Source: CAYNFP01 sp964396655 (GTDB lineage Bacteria > Bacillota_I > Bacilli_A > RF39 > UBA660). Taken from it: a DNA stretch of 64,000 bases. Made by a program: the position numbers and the translations under genes. Below are positions 27,181 through 35,176 of the stretch, in pieces. Location of the stretch: assembly GCA_964396655.1 (NCBI GenBank), contig CAYNFP010000002.1:62001-126000 (forward strand). Direction: 5' to 3'. The notes beneath the pieces were generated by a model. The model searched no databases. It worked only from the letters and a program-made list of their open reading frames with translations, and was not told where the DNA came from. Each line of letters opens with the position of its first letter. Within the stretch, counting starts at the first letter, position 1.

Positions 27181-28788
27181 ATGAAAAGGAAAATATTGAT
27201 TGGAGGAGCTTGGCCTTACGCTAATTATTTGATGCATGTTGGTCATTTAGCGGCTTTGCTTCCTGGAGATGTAATTGCTAGATACTATAGAGATTGCGAA
27301 GATGAAGTAATATATGTTTCTGGAACAGATGCTCATGGAACTCCTATAACTGAAAGAGCAAAAAAAGAAGGAAAAACACCTAAAGAAATTTATGAATATT
27401 ATCATGAAGAATTTATAAAAAGTTTTAATTCAATGAATTTTTCCTATGATTTATACACCACAACAGATAGTGATTACCACAAAAAAGAAGTTCAAAATAT
27501 TTTTAAAATATTAATTGATAATGGATATATATATGAAAAGTTTGAACAGCAGGATTTTTGTGAAGAATGTAAAACATTTTTGTCAGATAGAGAAATAACT
27601 GGTACTTGTCCTCATTGTGGAGGAAGTGCTAATGGAGAACAATGTGAAGAATGCTTATCAACATTAAGTCCAAATGAGTTAACAAATAAACATTGTAAAA
27701 CTTGTGGAGAAAAAACAATACTAAAAGAAAATAAACACTTATATTTTAAATTGTCAGCTTTTCAAGAGAGTATAAAAGATTTACTTGAGAGTAAGAAAGA
27801 TATATGGAGAAAACAAGCAGTTGGAGAAACATCTAAATTCTTGGAGATGGGTTTAATTGATAGAGCTGCAACTAGACAATTAAATTGGGGAGTAGAAGTT
27901 CCAGTAGAAGGCTATGAAGATAAAAGAATATATGTTTGGATAGAAGCTGTTCTTGGCTATATAACAACAGCTAAAAAAGTATGTGAAGAAAGAAATGTTG
28001 ATTTTGAAGAATTTATAACAAGTAAAGATTTAACTTCTTATTATGTTCATGGAAAAGATAATATACCTTTTCATACTGTAATTTATCCCGCATTATTAAT
28101 GGCTATGAAAAAAAATTATAATTTACCAAATTATATTATTTGTAGTGGTTATGTTAATATGAACGATGAAAAAATGAGTAAAAGTAAAGGTAATTTAATC
28201 ACAGTAAATGATTTAGTAAATGAGTATGATGTTGATAGTATAAGATACTATTTAATAGCTTATGGGCCAGAAAAGAAAGATGTTAATTTTAATAGTGAAG
28301 AATTTGCAATAAATCATAATAAATTTTTAGTTGGAGTTTTAGGTAACTTTATTAATAGAAATTTATCATTTATTAAAAAGAAATTTGATAGTGTAGTAAA
28401 AGAAGCTAAAATAGATCAAAGTATTATAGATGAAACAAAAAAAGTATATGATGAAGTTGGTAAGCTTATAGAAGCTGGAGAATTAAAATCTTCAATAGAA
28501 AGAATATTTGATTATATTGGTTCTGGAAATAAATATTACGATGAAAATGAACCATGGAATTTAGCTAAAGATAATTTAGATAGGTTTTATGAAGTAACTT
28601 ATACATGTGTTTATATGATGGCTAATATTTCTAACTTAATTGAACCATTTATGCCAAACACTTCAAATAAAATAAAAAATATCTTAAGTATTAAAGAGAC
28701 TAAATGGGAAGAAATTAAAATAAACGGAGACATTATTATTGGAGATTTACCTTTATTATTTCAAAGAATAGAAAAAGGTGAAGAATAA
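27181..28788 (+). CDS. metG: Methionyl-tRNA synthetase
   Basis: A 535-aa class I synthetase charging tRNA-Met. The HIGH-type motif is MHVGH (near residue 18), and KMSKS is followed by KG. The insertion contains four CxxC pairs (CEEC, CPHC, CEEC, CKTC), giving two zinc knuckles. The C-terminal ~170 residues form the anticodon-binding helical domain; the optional EMAP-like tRNA-binding domain is absent. GAGG precedes the ATG. The next gene starts 1 base after its stop. Confidence 0.97.
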   Translation: MKRKILIGGAWPYANYLMHVGHLAALLPGDVIARYYRDCEDEVIYVSGTDAHGTPITERAKKEGKTPKEIYEYYHEEFIKSFNSMNFSYDLYTTTDSDYHKKEVQNIFKILIDNGYIYEKFEQQDFCEECKTFLSDREITGTCPHCGGSANGEQCEECLSTLSPNELTNKHCKTCGEKTILKENKHLYFKLSAFQESIKDLLESKKDIWRKQAVGETSKFLEMGLIDRAATRQLNWGVEVPVEGYEDKRIYVWIEAVLGYITTAKKVCEERNVDFEEFITSKDLTSYYVHGKDNIPFHTVIYPALLMAMKKNYNLPNYIICSGYVNMNDEKMSKSKGNLITVNDLVNEYDVDSIRYYLIAYGPEKKDVNFNSEEFAINHNKFLVGVLGNFINRNLSFIKKKFDSVVKEAKIDQSIIDETKKVYDEVGKLIEAGELKSSIERIFDYIGSGNKYYDENEPWNLAKDNLDRFYEVTYTCVYMMANISNLIEPFMPNTSNKIKNILSIKETKWEEIKINGDIIIGDLPLLFQRIEKGEE

Positions 28789-28789
28789 A

Positions 28790-29416
28790 ATGGTTAAAAA
28801 AACTTTTGAAAAAAATTATATCGAATCATATTGGAATCATAACACCGCTTATCATAAATGGATATTATCCCAAGTTAAAGGGGAAAATAAAATATTAGAT
28901 GTTGGTTGTGGAGATGGGCTTTTAGTATATCGATTAGTAAGCGTTTGTAATCAAGTAATTGGAATAGATGTTCATGCACCAAGTATTAAGAAAGCAAAAC
29001 AAAGATTAAACAATATAAAAAATGCTTCAATTGAAAAAATTGGCTTTGAAAAATTTAAAGGAGAGCCAAATTCATTTGATGGAATTATATTTGTTGCATC
29101 CCTACATCATATGGATTTAAATTTTTGTATAAATAAATCTATAGATCTTCTAAAACCCAATGGTAAATTAATTATTGTTGGATTAGCACATCCATATACT
29201 ATTTTTGATAAAATGGTAGAAATCGGACGTTTTTTACCAGCAAAAGTTGGAGATTTATTTCATGATGTAAAAGGAGATGTTGGAGCTCCTATCGCAGATT
29301 GGAAAGAAAGTCTTCGAGATATAAGAAATATTGCAAAAAGTAAATTACCTAACGCAAATATAAAACAAGCTTTATATTATCGTTATTTATTAAGTTGGAC
29401 AAAACCTGAAAAATAA
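28790..29416 (+). CDS. Class I SAM-dependent methyltransferase
   Basis: A 208-aa methyltransferase with ILDVGCGDGLLVYRL (motif I, residues ~37-51), IGIDVHAPS, FDGIIFVASLHHMDL and LKPNGKLIIVG (post motifs), the UbiE/type 11 class. I chose the ATG at 28790: AAAGGTG in the metG end lies ~9 bases upstream, while a GTG at 28778 lies inside that site. Substrate unknown; position after metG suggests only co-transcription. Confidence 0.85.
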   Translation: MVKKTFEKNYIESYWNHNTAYHKWILSQVKGENKILDVGCGDGLLVYRLVSVCNQVIGIDVHAPSIKKAKQRLNNIKNASIEKIGFEKFKGEPNSFDGIIFVASLHHMDLNFCINKSIDLLKPNGKLIIVGLAHPYTIFDKMVEIGRFLPAKVGDLFHDVKGDVGAPIADWKESLRDIRNIAKSKLPNANIKQALYYRYLLSWTKPEK

Positions 29417-29464
29417 AAGCAAATATTGAATTTATTTGTTTTTTTAAAAAATTATTGTTATAAT
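29415..29464 (+). terminator. Terminator followed by extended -10
   Basis: Stem AAGCAAATA / TATTTGTTT (one G-T pair) with a T run ends the metG-methyltransferase transcript. TGTTATAAT (29456-29464), an extended -10 for the gene at 29487, follows within about 10 bases. Confidence 0.65.
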
Positions 29465-29486
29465 AATGTTTATATAGGAAAAATTT

Positions 29487-29987
29487 ATGGAAAAAAATGA
29501 AAAATTAAGGATTTTAAAAAATAATAGTTGTTTTTTTATGATGTCAGGAGCCCTTTTAATTGCATTTGTAATATGTTCACTTTTGGCAGTAAATCCATTT
29601 ATAAATTTAATTTTATTTATATTTATGATTAAGTTTTTGACTACTGGTATTGTTGCTTATAAAAAAGATAAAAAATGTGAAATTCAAAGAAAAGAAATAT
29701 TTGAATCTTTATCTTTTCCGGAAGAAGAAAACATTGAAGAACTTGAAGATTGTCTTGAAAAAAATAATGATTATACAAAAGTTGCAAGTAACTTTTTAGA
29801 TTATTGTTCTGAAAAAAGGTGTTGCAATAATTACTCTGTAGATTTGCTTTATAAAATAGTTAATGAAATGCACAGAAGTGGTTATAATAATGATAGTATA
29901 GCAGAGTATTTAGTATCAATAATGTATGAAACAAAAGATGATAGAAAATTACCAGAAGATTTAAAATTAATAAAGAAATTAAAATAA
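29487..29987 (+). CDS. Small membrane protein, paralogue of the next gene
   Basis: A 166-aa protein with two adjacent transmembrane segments (residues ~14-36 and ~38-54), then a cytoplasmic acidic helical domain. The C-terminal ~90 residues match the product of the next gene (FLDYCSEKR...IVNEMHRSGY..DSIAEYLVSIM against YVNFCNEKG...INGMQRASY.DEEIAEYLMTTM). Function unknown. AGGAAAA precedes the ATG and an extended -10 lies upstream. Confidence 0.65.
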   Translation: MEKNEKLRILKNNSCFFMMSGALLIAFVICSLLAVNPFINLILFIFMIKFLTTGIVAYKKDKKCEIQRKEIFESLSFPEEENIEELEDCLEKNNDYTKVASNFLDYCSEKRCCNNYSVDLLYKIVNEMHRSGYNNDSIAEYLVSIMYETKDDRKLPEDLKLIKKLK

Positions 29988-30038
29988 AACAAATATTTAA
30001 TTTTTAATTTATAATAAACATAAATTTTAGGAGGATAT

Positions 30039-30614
30039 ATGAAAAGTTTAAAAAAACAAATATGGTCTAGTGATTATTTTTCAAGTAATCTTATGTTGTT
30101 CTGTGGTTTAGTGATGGCTATTTTGTCGTTAGCTTTTATTGGAAGTAATTTATTTGGAGGGCTTGCGGTTTTAGGTGCTTTTTTTAAAGTTTGTGGAGTT
30201 ATAATAGCGTCTATCGTAGGAATTATACCGGGGATTTATTGTTTTTCCGAATTTATTAAAACAAGAAAAAAAATAAGTGCTTCTAATAAGATATTAGAAG
30301 AATTGGAAGAAGATTTTTGCTTAAAAGATTTCAGTTTGGAAGAATATCAATGTAAAGAATTAGAAAAAGAAAAAGATTTAAATCCATATTTTTTAATTGC
30401 TTTATGGTATGTGAATTTTTGCAACGAAAAAGGCTTGGATTATAAAGAAAGCATTGAAGTTACATATAATACTATTAATGGAATGCAAAGAGCAAGTTAT
30501 ACAGATGAAGAGATAGCGGAATATTTGATGACTACCATGGGTGAAGATAGAAATAATGAATTAAAAGAAAAAGAATTGAGAAAAGAATTAATATTAATAA
30601 GAGATATTAAATAA
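30039..30614 (+). CDS. Small membrane protein, paralogue of the previous gene
   Basis: A 191-aa protein: two transmembrane segments (residues ~17-40 and ~45-70) and a C-terminal helical domain homologous to that of the preceding gene, with the conserved EEIAEYLM element. AGGAGG precedes the ATG. The pair probably arose by tandem duplication and has since diverged considerably. Nothing suggests a specific function. A terminator with fused extended -10 follows. Confidence 0.65.
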   Translation: MKSLKKQIWSSDYFSSNLMLFCGLVMAILSLAFIGSNLFGGLAVLGAFFKVCGVIIASIVGIIPGIYCFSEFIKTRKKISASNKILEELEEDFCLKDFSLEEYQCKELEKEKDLNPYFLIALWYVNFCNEKGLDYKESIEVTYNTINGMQRASYTDEEIAEYLMTTMGEDRNNELKEKELRKELILIRDIK

Positions 30615-30651
30615 GCAAGTAAAAAATTATTTGCTTTTTTTATGTTATAAT
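30613..30651 (+). terminator. Terminator fused to an extended -10
   Basis: A perfect 10-bp stem AAGCAAGTAA / TTATTTGCTT with an AAAA loop and T run is directly followed by TGTTATAAT (30643-30651). The next ATG lies only 6 bases after that -10. Confidence 0.75.
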
Positions 30652-30657
30652 ATTTTT

Positions 30658-31878
30658 ATGAACAAAAAGAATTTTATTATAAAAATGATAATTGTATTTA
30701 TATTGGCTGTTGGAGCGTGCTTTTTAGCATGGAAATTTATATATACAAAAATTCTAATGTATAATACTAAAAACAACTTAAAAGAGTTAGTTTCATTGAT
30801 AGAAAATTATAAAGATGGAGAATATACATTAAAAAATAATATTTTATATAATGAAAAAAACATTATAAATAAGAACTTAAATATAAATGGATTAGCTTAT
30901 TTATATAAAAATGAATATGGAATAAATGGTAAAATTCAATATAAAAACATCTGCATATACAAAGGAGTAAGTAATTTAAAATATATAAATTACAAAGGAT
31001 TATGTAAAAATTTAAATATTAAACAAAGTGAAATTAAATTCAATCAAAATAATTCACAGGTCACAATTAAAGGTGATTTTGATTATTATTCAGTTAATAA
31101 AATTAACAGAGTTCCGGAAAAGTGGAATAGTTATAGTAATACCAATTTGATAATTGAATTACCTTATGTGGGGAATTTTTATATATGGACAAAAACCAAA
31201 TATGGAGTGGTTTCTAATCCTATAAAGGTTGAGGTTATATGTTCTTTAAAAGAAGATGGTGAAATAAGCAATTCAACAATTTATTGCACTGGTTCAAAGT
31301 TAACTTTAAACGGATATTCTTGGCATGTAATTTCTGATATTAATGGTGAATTAAAATTGCTTTTGGATTCGGGTCAAATAGATTTAATGTCTCATTGTGA
31401 TAATAAAATTAATGATAATTACTGCTATTACAAAAGTGATATTTTATATAAATCATATAAATGGAGTAATTCAGAAATTAATAATTATTTAAATAATGAA
31501 TTTATAAAAAAATATGAAGGTTATGATTTAAAAGAATATAAAATTTGTGATCAAACTTCTGGCACTTCCGGATGCAAAGATGATGATGGATGTGCTGGAT
31601 ATTTAAAAGAAGAAGTAGATAGTGGTAATTATTCTTGCAGTAAATATACAAAATCTAAAGTAAGATTATTAACATACAATGAATATAATTATATTTTAAA
31701 AAACATATCTGATCATAAATGGTTATATGGTTCAAAATTAAAAGATTTTTGGTTAATGAATGGATATTCAAAAAAAGGCTTTTTAGCTTTTAAAATAAAT
31801 ATATTTGGTCAATGTTATTTGGATGAAAATACATCATCATTATTAGAAGTTAGACCAGTTATAACAATTTATAAATAA
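30658..31878 (+). CDS. Secreted/anchored protein with DUF6273-like C-terminal domain; predicted leaderless
   Basis: A 406-aa protein with an N-terminal membrane anchor (residues ~7-27). The C-terminal ~190 residues run from a LNGYSWHVISD strand through LLLDSGQIDLMSHC, SNSEINNYLNNEF and RLLTYNEYNYIL to LEVRPVITIYK, resembling DUF6273-type extracellular domains. It has ten or so cysteines outside the anchor. The ATG at 30658 begins 6 bases after TATAAT, and no ribosome binding site fits between, so the mRNA should start at the AUG. Binding or structural role at the surface is inference. Confidence 0.65.
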   Translation: MNKKNFIIKMIIVFILAVGACFLAWKFIYTKILMYNTKNNLKELVSLIENYKDGEYTLKNNILYNEKNIINKNLNINGLAYLYKNEYGINGKIQYKNICIYKGVSNLKYINYKGLCKNLNIKQSEIKFNQNNSQVTIKGDFDYYSVNKINRVPEKWNSYSNTNLIIELPYVGNFYIWTKTKYGVVSNPIKVEVICSLKEDGEISNSTIYCTGSKLTLNGYSWHVISDINGELKLLLDSGQIDLMSHCDNKINDNYCYYKSDILYKSYKWSNSEINNYLNNEFIKKYEGYDLKEYKICDQTSGTSGCKDDDGCAGYLKEEVDSGNYSCSKYTKSKVRLLTYNEYNYILKNISDHKWLYGSKLKDFWLMNGYSKKGFLAFKINIFGQCYLDENTSSLLEVRPVITIYK

Positions 31879-31880
31879 AA

Positions 31881-31907
31881 ATAAAAGTTGCTTTTGGCAA
31901 CTTTTAT
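31881..31907. terminator. Bidirectional terminator
   Basis: An 11-bp perfect stem ATAAAAGTTGC / GCAACTTTTAT with a 5-base loop between convergent genes; it covers the stop codon of hsp20. Confidence 0.85.
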
Positions 31908-32296
31908 TCGATTTCAATTCTCTTTTTAGTTTCTTTTGTTTCAAGAACTGGAACAGTAACTTTTAAAACTCCGTCTTTAAATTCAGCTTTTATGTTTTCT
32001 TCATCAACGTTTCCAACATAAAATTGTCTTTTAACTTTACCGTAAGTTCTTTCTCTTCTGATGTACTTTTTATTTTTATCTTCTTTTTCATAATTTTTAG
32101 AAGCTTCGATAGTAAGGTAACCATCTTCACAATCAACAGTTATGTCGTTTTTATCAAATCCAGGAATATCCATTTCAACATGATATTTACCATCACTTTC
32201 GTAAATGTCACATTTCATACTTCCAAATTCTTTGTCGTCTTTGATAAAATCGTCAAGAAGATTGTCAAAATAAAATCTACTTGGTAAAAAACTCAT
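31904..32296 (-). CDS. Hsp20/alpha-crystallin small heat-shock protein
   Basis: A 130-aa ATP-independent holdase. The alpha-crystallin domain spans residues ~30-120: YHVEMDIPGFDKNDITVDCEDGYLTIEA, then a GNVDEENIKAEFKDGVLKVTVP end, the classic A.L..GVL motif. It ends with the short tail ETKKRIEIE. A strong AAGGAGGG precedes the ATG at 32296; the upstream ATG in the same frame lies in the promoter. Expression is probably controlled by HrcA via the CIRCE-like element upstream. Confidence 0.93.
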   Translation of the reverse strand: MSFLPSRFYFDNLLDDFIKDDKEFGSMKCDIYESDGKYHVEMDIPGFDKNDITVDCEDGYLTIEASKNYEKEDKNKKYIRRERTYGKVKRQFYVGNVDEENIKAEFKDGVLKVTVPVLETKETKKRIEIE

Positions 32297-32319
32297 TTGA
32301 TATCCCTCCTTCATTATCA

Positions 32320-32361
32320 AATATATCACCAATTTTGGCACTTGTCAATAGAGATTGCTAA
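32320..32361 (-). promoter_or_regulatory. hsp20 promoter with CIRCE-like HrcA operator
   Basis: On the minus strand TTGACA (32348-32343), a 17-base spacer and TATATT (32325-32320) form a sigma-A promoter. Overlapping the -35 is TTAGCAATC-N9-AAGTGCCAA (32361-32335). The CIRCE consensus is TTAGCACTC-N9-GAGTGCTAA, so 8/9 and 7/9 positions match with the exact 9-base spacer. HrcA binds CIRCE to repress heat-shock genes. Confidence 0.75.
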
Positions 32362-32405
32362 TCATATTTTAAAAAATATTAATTATAATTTATAGTAAAT
32401 AATAT

Positions 32406-32434
32406 TTGACTTTATAGACTATAAATTGTATCAT
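32406..32434 (+). promoter_or_regulatory. Promoter with palindrome filling the spacer
   Basis: -35 TTGACT (32406-32411), 17-base spacer, -10 TATCAT (32429-32434). The perfect palindrome TTTATAG-A-CTATAAA (32411-32425) lies in the spacer, and another TTTATAG half-site occurs at 32389-32395. A dimeric repressor would block this promoter. Confidence 0.6.
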
Positions 32435-32462
32435 ATCTGTGAAGAAAAAATGGTGGGATTTT

Positions 32463-33446
32463 ATGAAAAAGAAAGAACTTTTTTTGAAAGAATTGGAAAT
32501 ACTTATAAAAGATGATGCTAAGAAAGATCAAATTTTAAATAAATACAATTCTATAATAACTAAAAAAATGAATAATGGAGAAAAGATTAATAATATCTTA
32601 GAAGAACTTGGCTCACCAGAAAATATTGCTAAAAAAGAATTAAAACTAAATATTTTAAATAAAATAAAATTATTTTTTAAAAGATTATTTGAAAATATCT
32701 TAAAATTTATAAAAAATATTTTTCATAAAAAAAATATAAAATATGAACCAAAAATAATAGAAAACAGTTCAAGCAAAAATAAATATTTTATTGTATATTT
32801 TATATTAGAGATTTTTCTATTTATTATAATGTTTTATGTATCAGTTTTATTTATGGCATCTTTATTTAGTGTTTTTGATGGAATTAAAATCTATGGCATA
32901 GTATTGATTTTATTATCTTTTGTTATTTTAGATATAATAGGTATTGATTTTTTAAATAAAAAAAGAAACAATGTTTGTTATAATTCAAAGAAATTTTTTA
33001 GATACATAATTATACTTATTTTATTTATTTCTATAGGTATAGCGTACACAACTTATAGTTATTTTAAAATTGATTACATAAATGTTCCAAATGACAAATA
33101 TAGTTTAACATATAAAAAATTAGAATATAGGTTGCCAAAAAAAGGCAAAATGGATATATATTTTAATAGTTGGTATGATGTTTCATATTCTATTAATTAT
33201 GATGAAGATTTTAAAAATAAAGTTAAAATAGAAATAAAATATAATGAAATATTTTACGATTTGATAACTCAAAATGATGAAGGAGACATTTATATATCTT
33301 TAGCATATGATGAAAGAGATAGATTAAGTATGTATTTAAATAACTTAAAAGAAAATAAGATATATAATGAAAAAGAACTTAGTAGATATTTAATAAAGAT
33401 TTATATAAATGAAGAAGATTTAAATAAAATAGATATTCATAATTAG
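32463..33446 (+). CDS. HAAS/DUF1700-type membrane protein
   Basis: A 327-aa protein. Residues 1-55 have the helical-bundle HAAS signature found in DUF1700 proteins: KKELFLKELEILIKDD, an ILNKYNSII helix, then INNILEELGSPENIAKKEL. Three to four transmembrane segments follow (residues ~103-150, ~155-175, ~185-203), then an extracytoplasmic beta-rich domain. HAAS proteins are usually partnered with a PadR regulator, and none is adjacent here. The ATG at 32463 is preferred because GGTGGGA lies just upstream. The promoter carries a strong palindrome. Confidence 0.75.
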   Translation: MKKKELFLKELEILIKDDAKKDQILNKYNSIITKKMNNGEKINNILEELGSPENIAKKELKLNILNKIKLFFKRLFENILKFIKNIFHKKNIKYEPKIIENSSSKNKYFIVYFILEIFLFIIMFYVSVLFMASLFSVFDGIKIYGIVLILLSFVILDIIGIDFLNKKRNNVCYNSKKFFRYIIILILFISIGIAYTTYSYFKIDYINVPNDKYSLTYKKLEYRLPKKGKMDIYFNSWYDVSYSINYDEDFKNKVKIEIKYNEIFYDLITQNDEGDIYISLAYDERDRLSMYLNNLKENKIYNEKELSRYLIKIYINEEDLNKIDIHN

Positions 33447-33525
33447 TGTTAAATGCCATGTAAAATTCACCATTGTTTGTAGAAACTTCAAAATAGTTAC
33501 TATATAATATTGATGGAGGTACTAT

Positions 33526-34065
33526 ATGGAACTAAAAGGAAGTAAAACTGAAGCAAACTTATTGGCTGCATTTGCGGGAGAAAGCCAAGCAAGGAATAAA
33601 TATGATTATTATGCTAGCAAAGCAAGAAAAGAAGGTTATGAACAAATAGCTGCAATTTTTGAAGAAACAGCAAGGAATGAAAAAGAACATGCAAAGCTAT
33701 GGTTTAAAAGACTTCATGGTGGAGATATACCTGATACTGAAGCAAATTTATTAGACGCCGCAAATGGCGAAAATTATGAGTGGACTGAAATGTATAAAGG
33801 ATTTTCCGAAACTGCCAAAGAAGAAGGTTTTAATGATCTGGCAAACTTATTTTTAAAAGTTGCTGGAGTAGAAAAAGAGCATGAAAAAAGATATTTGACT
33901 CTTTTATCAAAAGTAAAAGATAATTTAGTATTTATTGAAGATGAAGAAGTTATTTGGATTTGTAGAAATTGCGGGCATGTTTATAGAGCAAAAGAAGCTT
34001 TAGAAGTTTGTCCTGTATGTGCTCATTCAAAAGCATTTATGGAAAGAAGAGCAGAAAATTATTGA
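33526..34065 (+). CDS. rbr: Rubrerythrin
   Basis: A 179-aa rubrerythrin that reduces hydrogen peroxide with electrons from NAD(P)H-linked donors. The ferritin-like diiron domain shows ESQARNKY, ETARNEKEHAKLW and VEKEHEKRY carrying the Glu/His ligands. The C-terminal rubredoxin-like domain has CRNCG and CPVC, the four-Cys Fe site. Full length for the family. GGAGG precedes the ATG, with TATAAT near 33505. It should work together with superoxide reductase in this anaerobe. A strong terminator follows. Confidence 0.96.
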   Translation: MELKGSKTEANLLAAFAGESQARNKYDYYASKARKEGYEQIAAIFEETARNEKEHAKLWFKRLHGGDIPDTEANLLDAANGENYEWTEMYKGFSETAKEEGFNDLANLFLKVAGVEKEHEKRYLTLLSKVKDNLVFIEDEEVIWICRNCGHVYRAKEALEVCPVCAHSKAFMERRAENY

Positions 34066-34073
34066 AATATAAT

Positions 34074-34102
34074 AAAAAAACATTGAAAATCAATGTTTTT
34101 TT
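34074..34102 (+). terminator. rbr terminator
   Basis: A 12-bp perfect stem AAAAAAACATTG / CAATGTTTTTTT with loop AAAAT. Confidence 0.9.
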
Positions 34103-34187
34103 ATGTGTTGTTGAACACATTTGCGAATATTTGTCCTTTAAGGACACTATTATATTATAATATTTGTATACAAAAGTAAATATTTAA

Positions 34188-34216
34188 TTGACAAAAATAT
34201 TTTCAAGCAATACAAT
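34188..34216 (+). promoter_or_regulatory. Consensus promoter
   Basis: -35 TTGACA (34188-34193), 17-base spacer, -10 TACAAT (34211-34216), 20 bases before the small gene at 34237. Confidence 0.75.
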
Positions 34217-34236
34217 CTTAATTGAGAGTGGAGTTT

Positions 34237-34545
34237 ATGGGAAATACAGAAAAAGCAGAATATTTAAAAAAATTATTAAAAAAATATGAAAAAAGAGATT
34301 ATTCTTTTCCAAAAGAACGTTTACCAAGAAAAGAAATAGAGGATTATACATTTTTATACAGAATGAATGAATTAACTAAAAAAAAGCTTTCTGAAATGAT
34401 AGAATATTTAGAAACAGATAAAATACCTGAAGATGATTATAGTCAAATTATACGTATAAGAGATTTAGTTAAAGATCCGATAGTAATAGAAGTTGAAGCA
34501 CAAATAATAGATGATCAAAAATTTCAACACAAAACGATTTCTTAA
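34237..34545 (+). CDS. Small uncharacterised charged protein
   Basis: A 102-aa soluble, highly charged and helical protein, no family recognised. It has an excellent promoter. The start is somewhat uncertain: GGAG is only 3 bases from the ATG at 34237, and an in-frame TTG at 34222 is the alternative. The downstream gene at 34602 has its own consensus promoter, overlapping the end of this unit. Confidence 0.6.
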   Translation: MGNTEKAEYLKKLLKKYEKRDYSFPKERLPRKEIEDYTFLYRMNELTKKKLSEMIEYLETDKIPEDDYSQIIRIRDLVKDPIVIEVEAQIIDDQKFQHKTIS

Positions 34546-34549
34546 AAAA

Positions 34550-34577
34550 TTGACAAGTTCAAATTAATATGTATAAT
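34550..34577 (+). promoter_or_regulatory. Consensus promoter
   Basis: -35 TTGACA (34550-34555), 16-base spacer, -10 TATAAT (34572-34577), 24 bases before the gene at 34602, which has AAAGGAG. Confidence 0.75.
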
Positions 34578-34601
34578 ATATAAAAAAAGGAGATTAAAAA
34601 A

Positions 34602-34931
34602 ATGGAAACAATATCAAATTTAAAAACAAAAGAATTGACATTAGCAAATCCAAACAATCAATCAGCCATAAATGAAGAGGGTATAGATGGAACAGGATTT
34701 TTAATTGGGGGCACTATTTTTGTTCTTGCATTATTAATTGTTGCTTTTAATGGTGCAAAGCATATAAGAGATGGAGAATACAAACGTGAACATAGAAGAG
34801 AGAAAAACATATATATTACACCAGATGGAGGCCCATCTACCGAAAATAGGAAACCTCATCATGTGGTGGGAACTAGTTTTATAGAGGTCTCACAAGATGA
34901 TTTGGCTTATGCAAGAGGACTTAAAAGGTAA
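34602..34931 (+). CDS. Small single-pass membrane protein
   Basis: A 109-aa protein with one transmembrane helix (residues ~33-50, FLIGGTIFVLALLIVAF), a ~30-residue Asn/Glu-rich N-terminal part and a basic cytoplasmic tail (KREHRREK). There is no signal peptide cleavage site. No family recognised. Its near-consensus promoter and AAAGGAG suggest good expression. A bidirectional terminator shared with tRNA-Asn follows. Confidence 0.65.
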   Translation: METISNLKTKELTLANPNNQSAINEEGIDGTGFLIGGTIFVLALLIVAFNGAKHIRDGEYKREHRREKNIYITPDGGPSTENRKPHHVVGTSFIEVSQDDLAYARGLKR

Positions 34932-34941
34932 ATTTGAAATA

Positions 34942-34975
34942 AAAAAACTCTAATTAAATTAGAGTTTTATTTTTT
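34942..34975. terminator. Bidirectional terminator between the small membrane gene and tRNA-Asn
   Basis: An 11-bp stem AAAACTCTAAT / ATTAGAGTTTT with T runs on both sides; it starts 4 bases after the tRNA 3' end on the minus strand. Confidence 0.85.
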
Positions 34976-34978
34976 CAA

Positions 34979-35054
34979 TGGCGCCTGATATACGACTCGA
35001 ACGTACGACCCAACGGTTAACAGCCGTTTGCTCTACCGACTGAGCTAATCAGGC
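34979..35054 (-). tRNA. tRNA-Asn (GTT anticodon)
   Basis: Read on the minus strand: acceptor arm GCCTGAT pairs with ATCAGGC, D arm TAGCTCAG...GAGC, anticodon stem-loop with CTGTTAA (anticodon GTT), T arm with GTTCGAGTC, and an encoded CCA. 76 bases in total, all four arms intact. It is the only tRNA in the window and is antisense to the small genes around it. Confidence 0.95.
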
Positions 35055-35176
35055 ACTTGCAAGTAGTATTATATTAAATGACGAGAGTTTTGTCAATCTT
35101 TTAATAAAAAACTTTTTACAAAAATCATTAAAAATGTTATAATTCTAATTAGTAGAAAAATAAAGAGGGAATTGTC

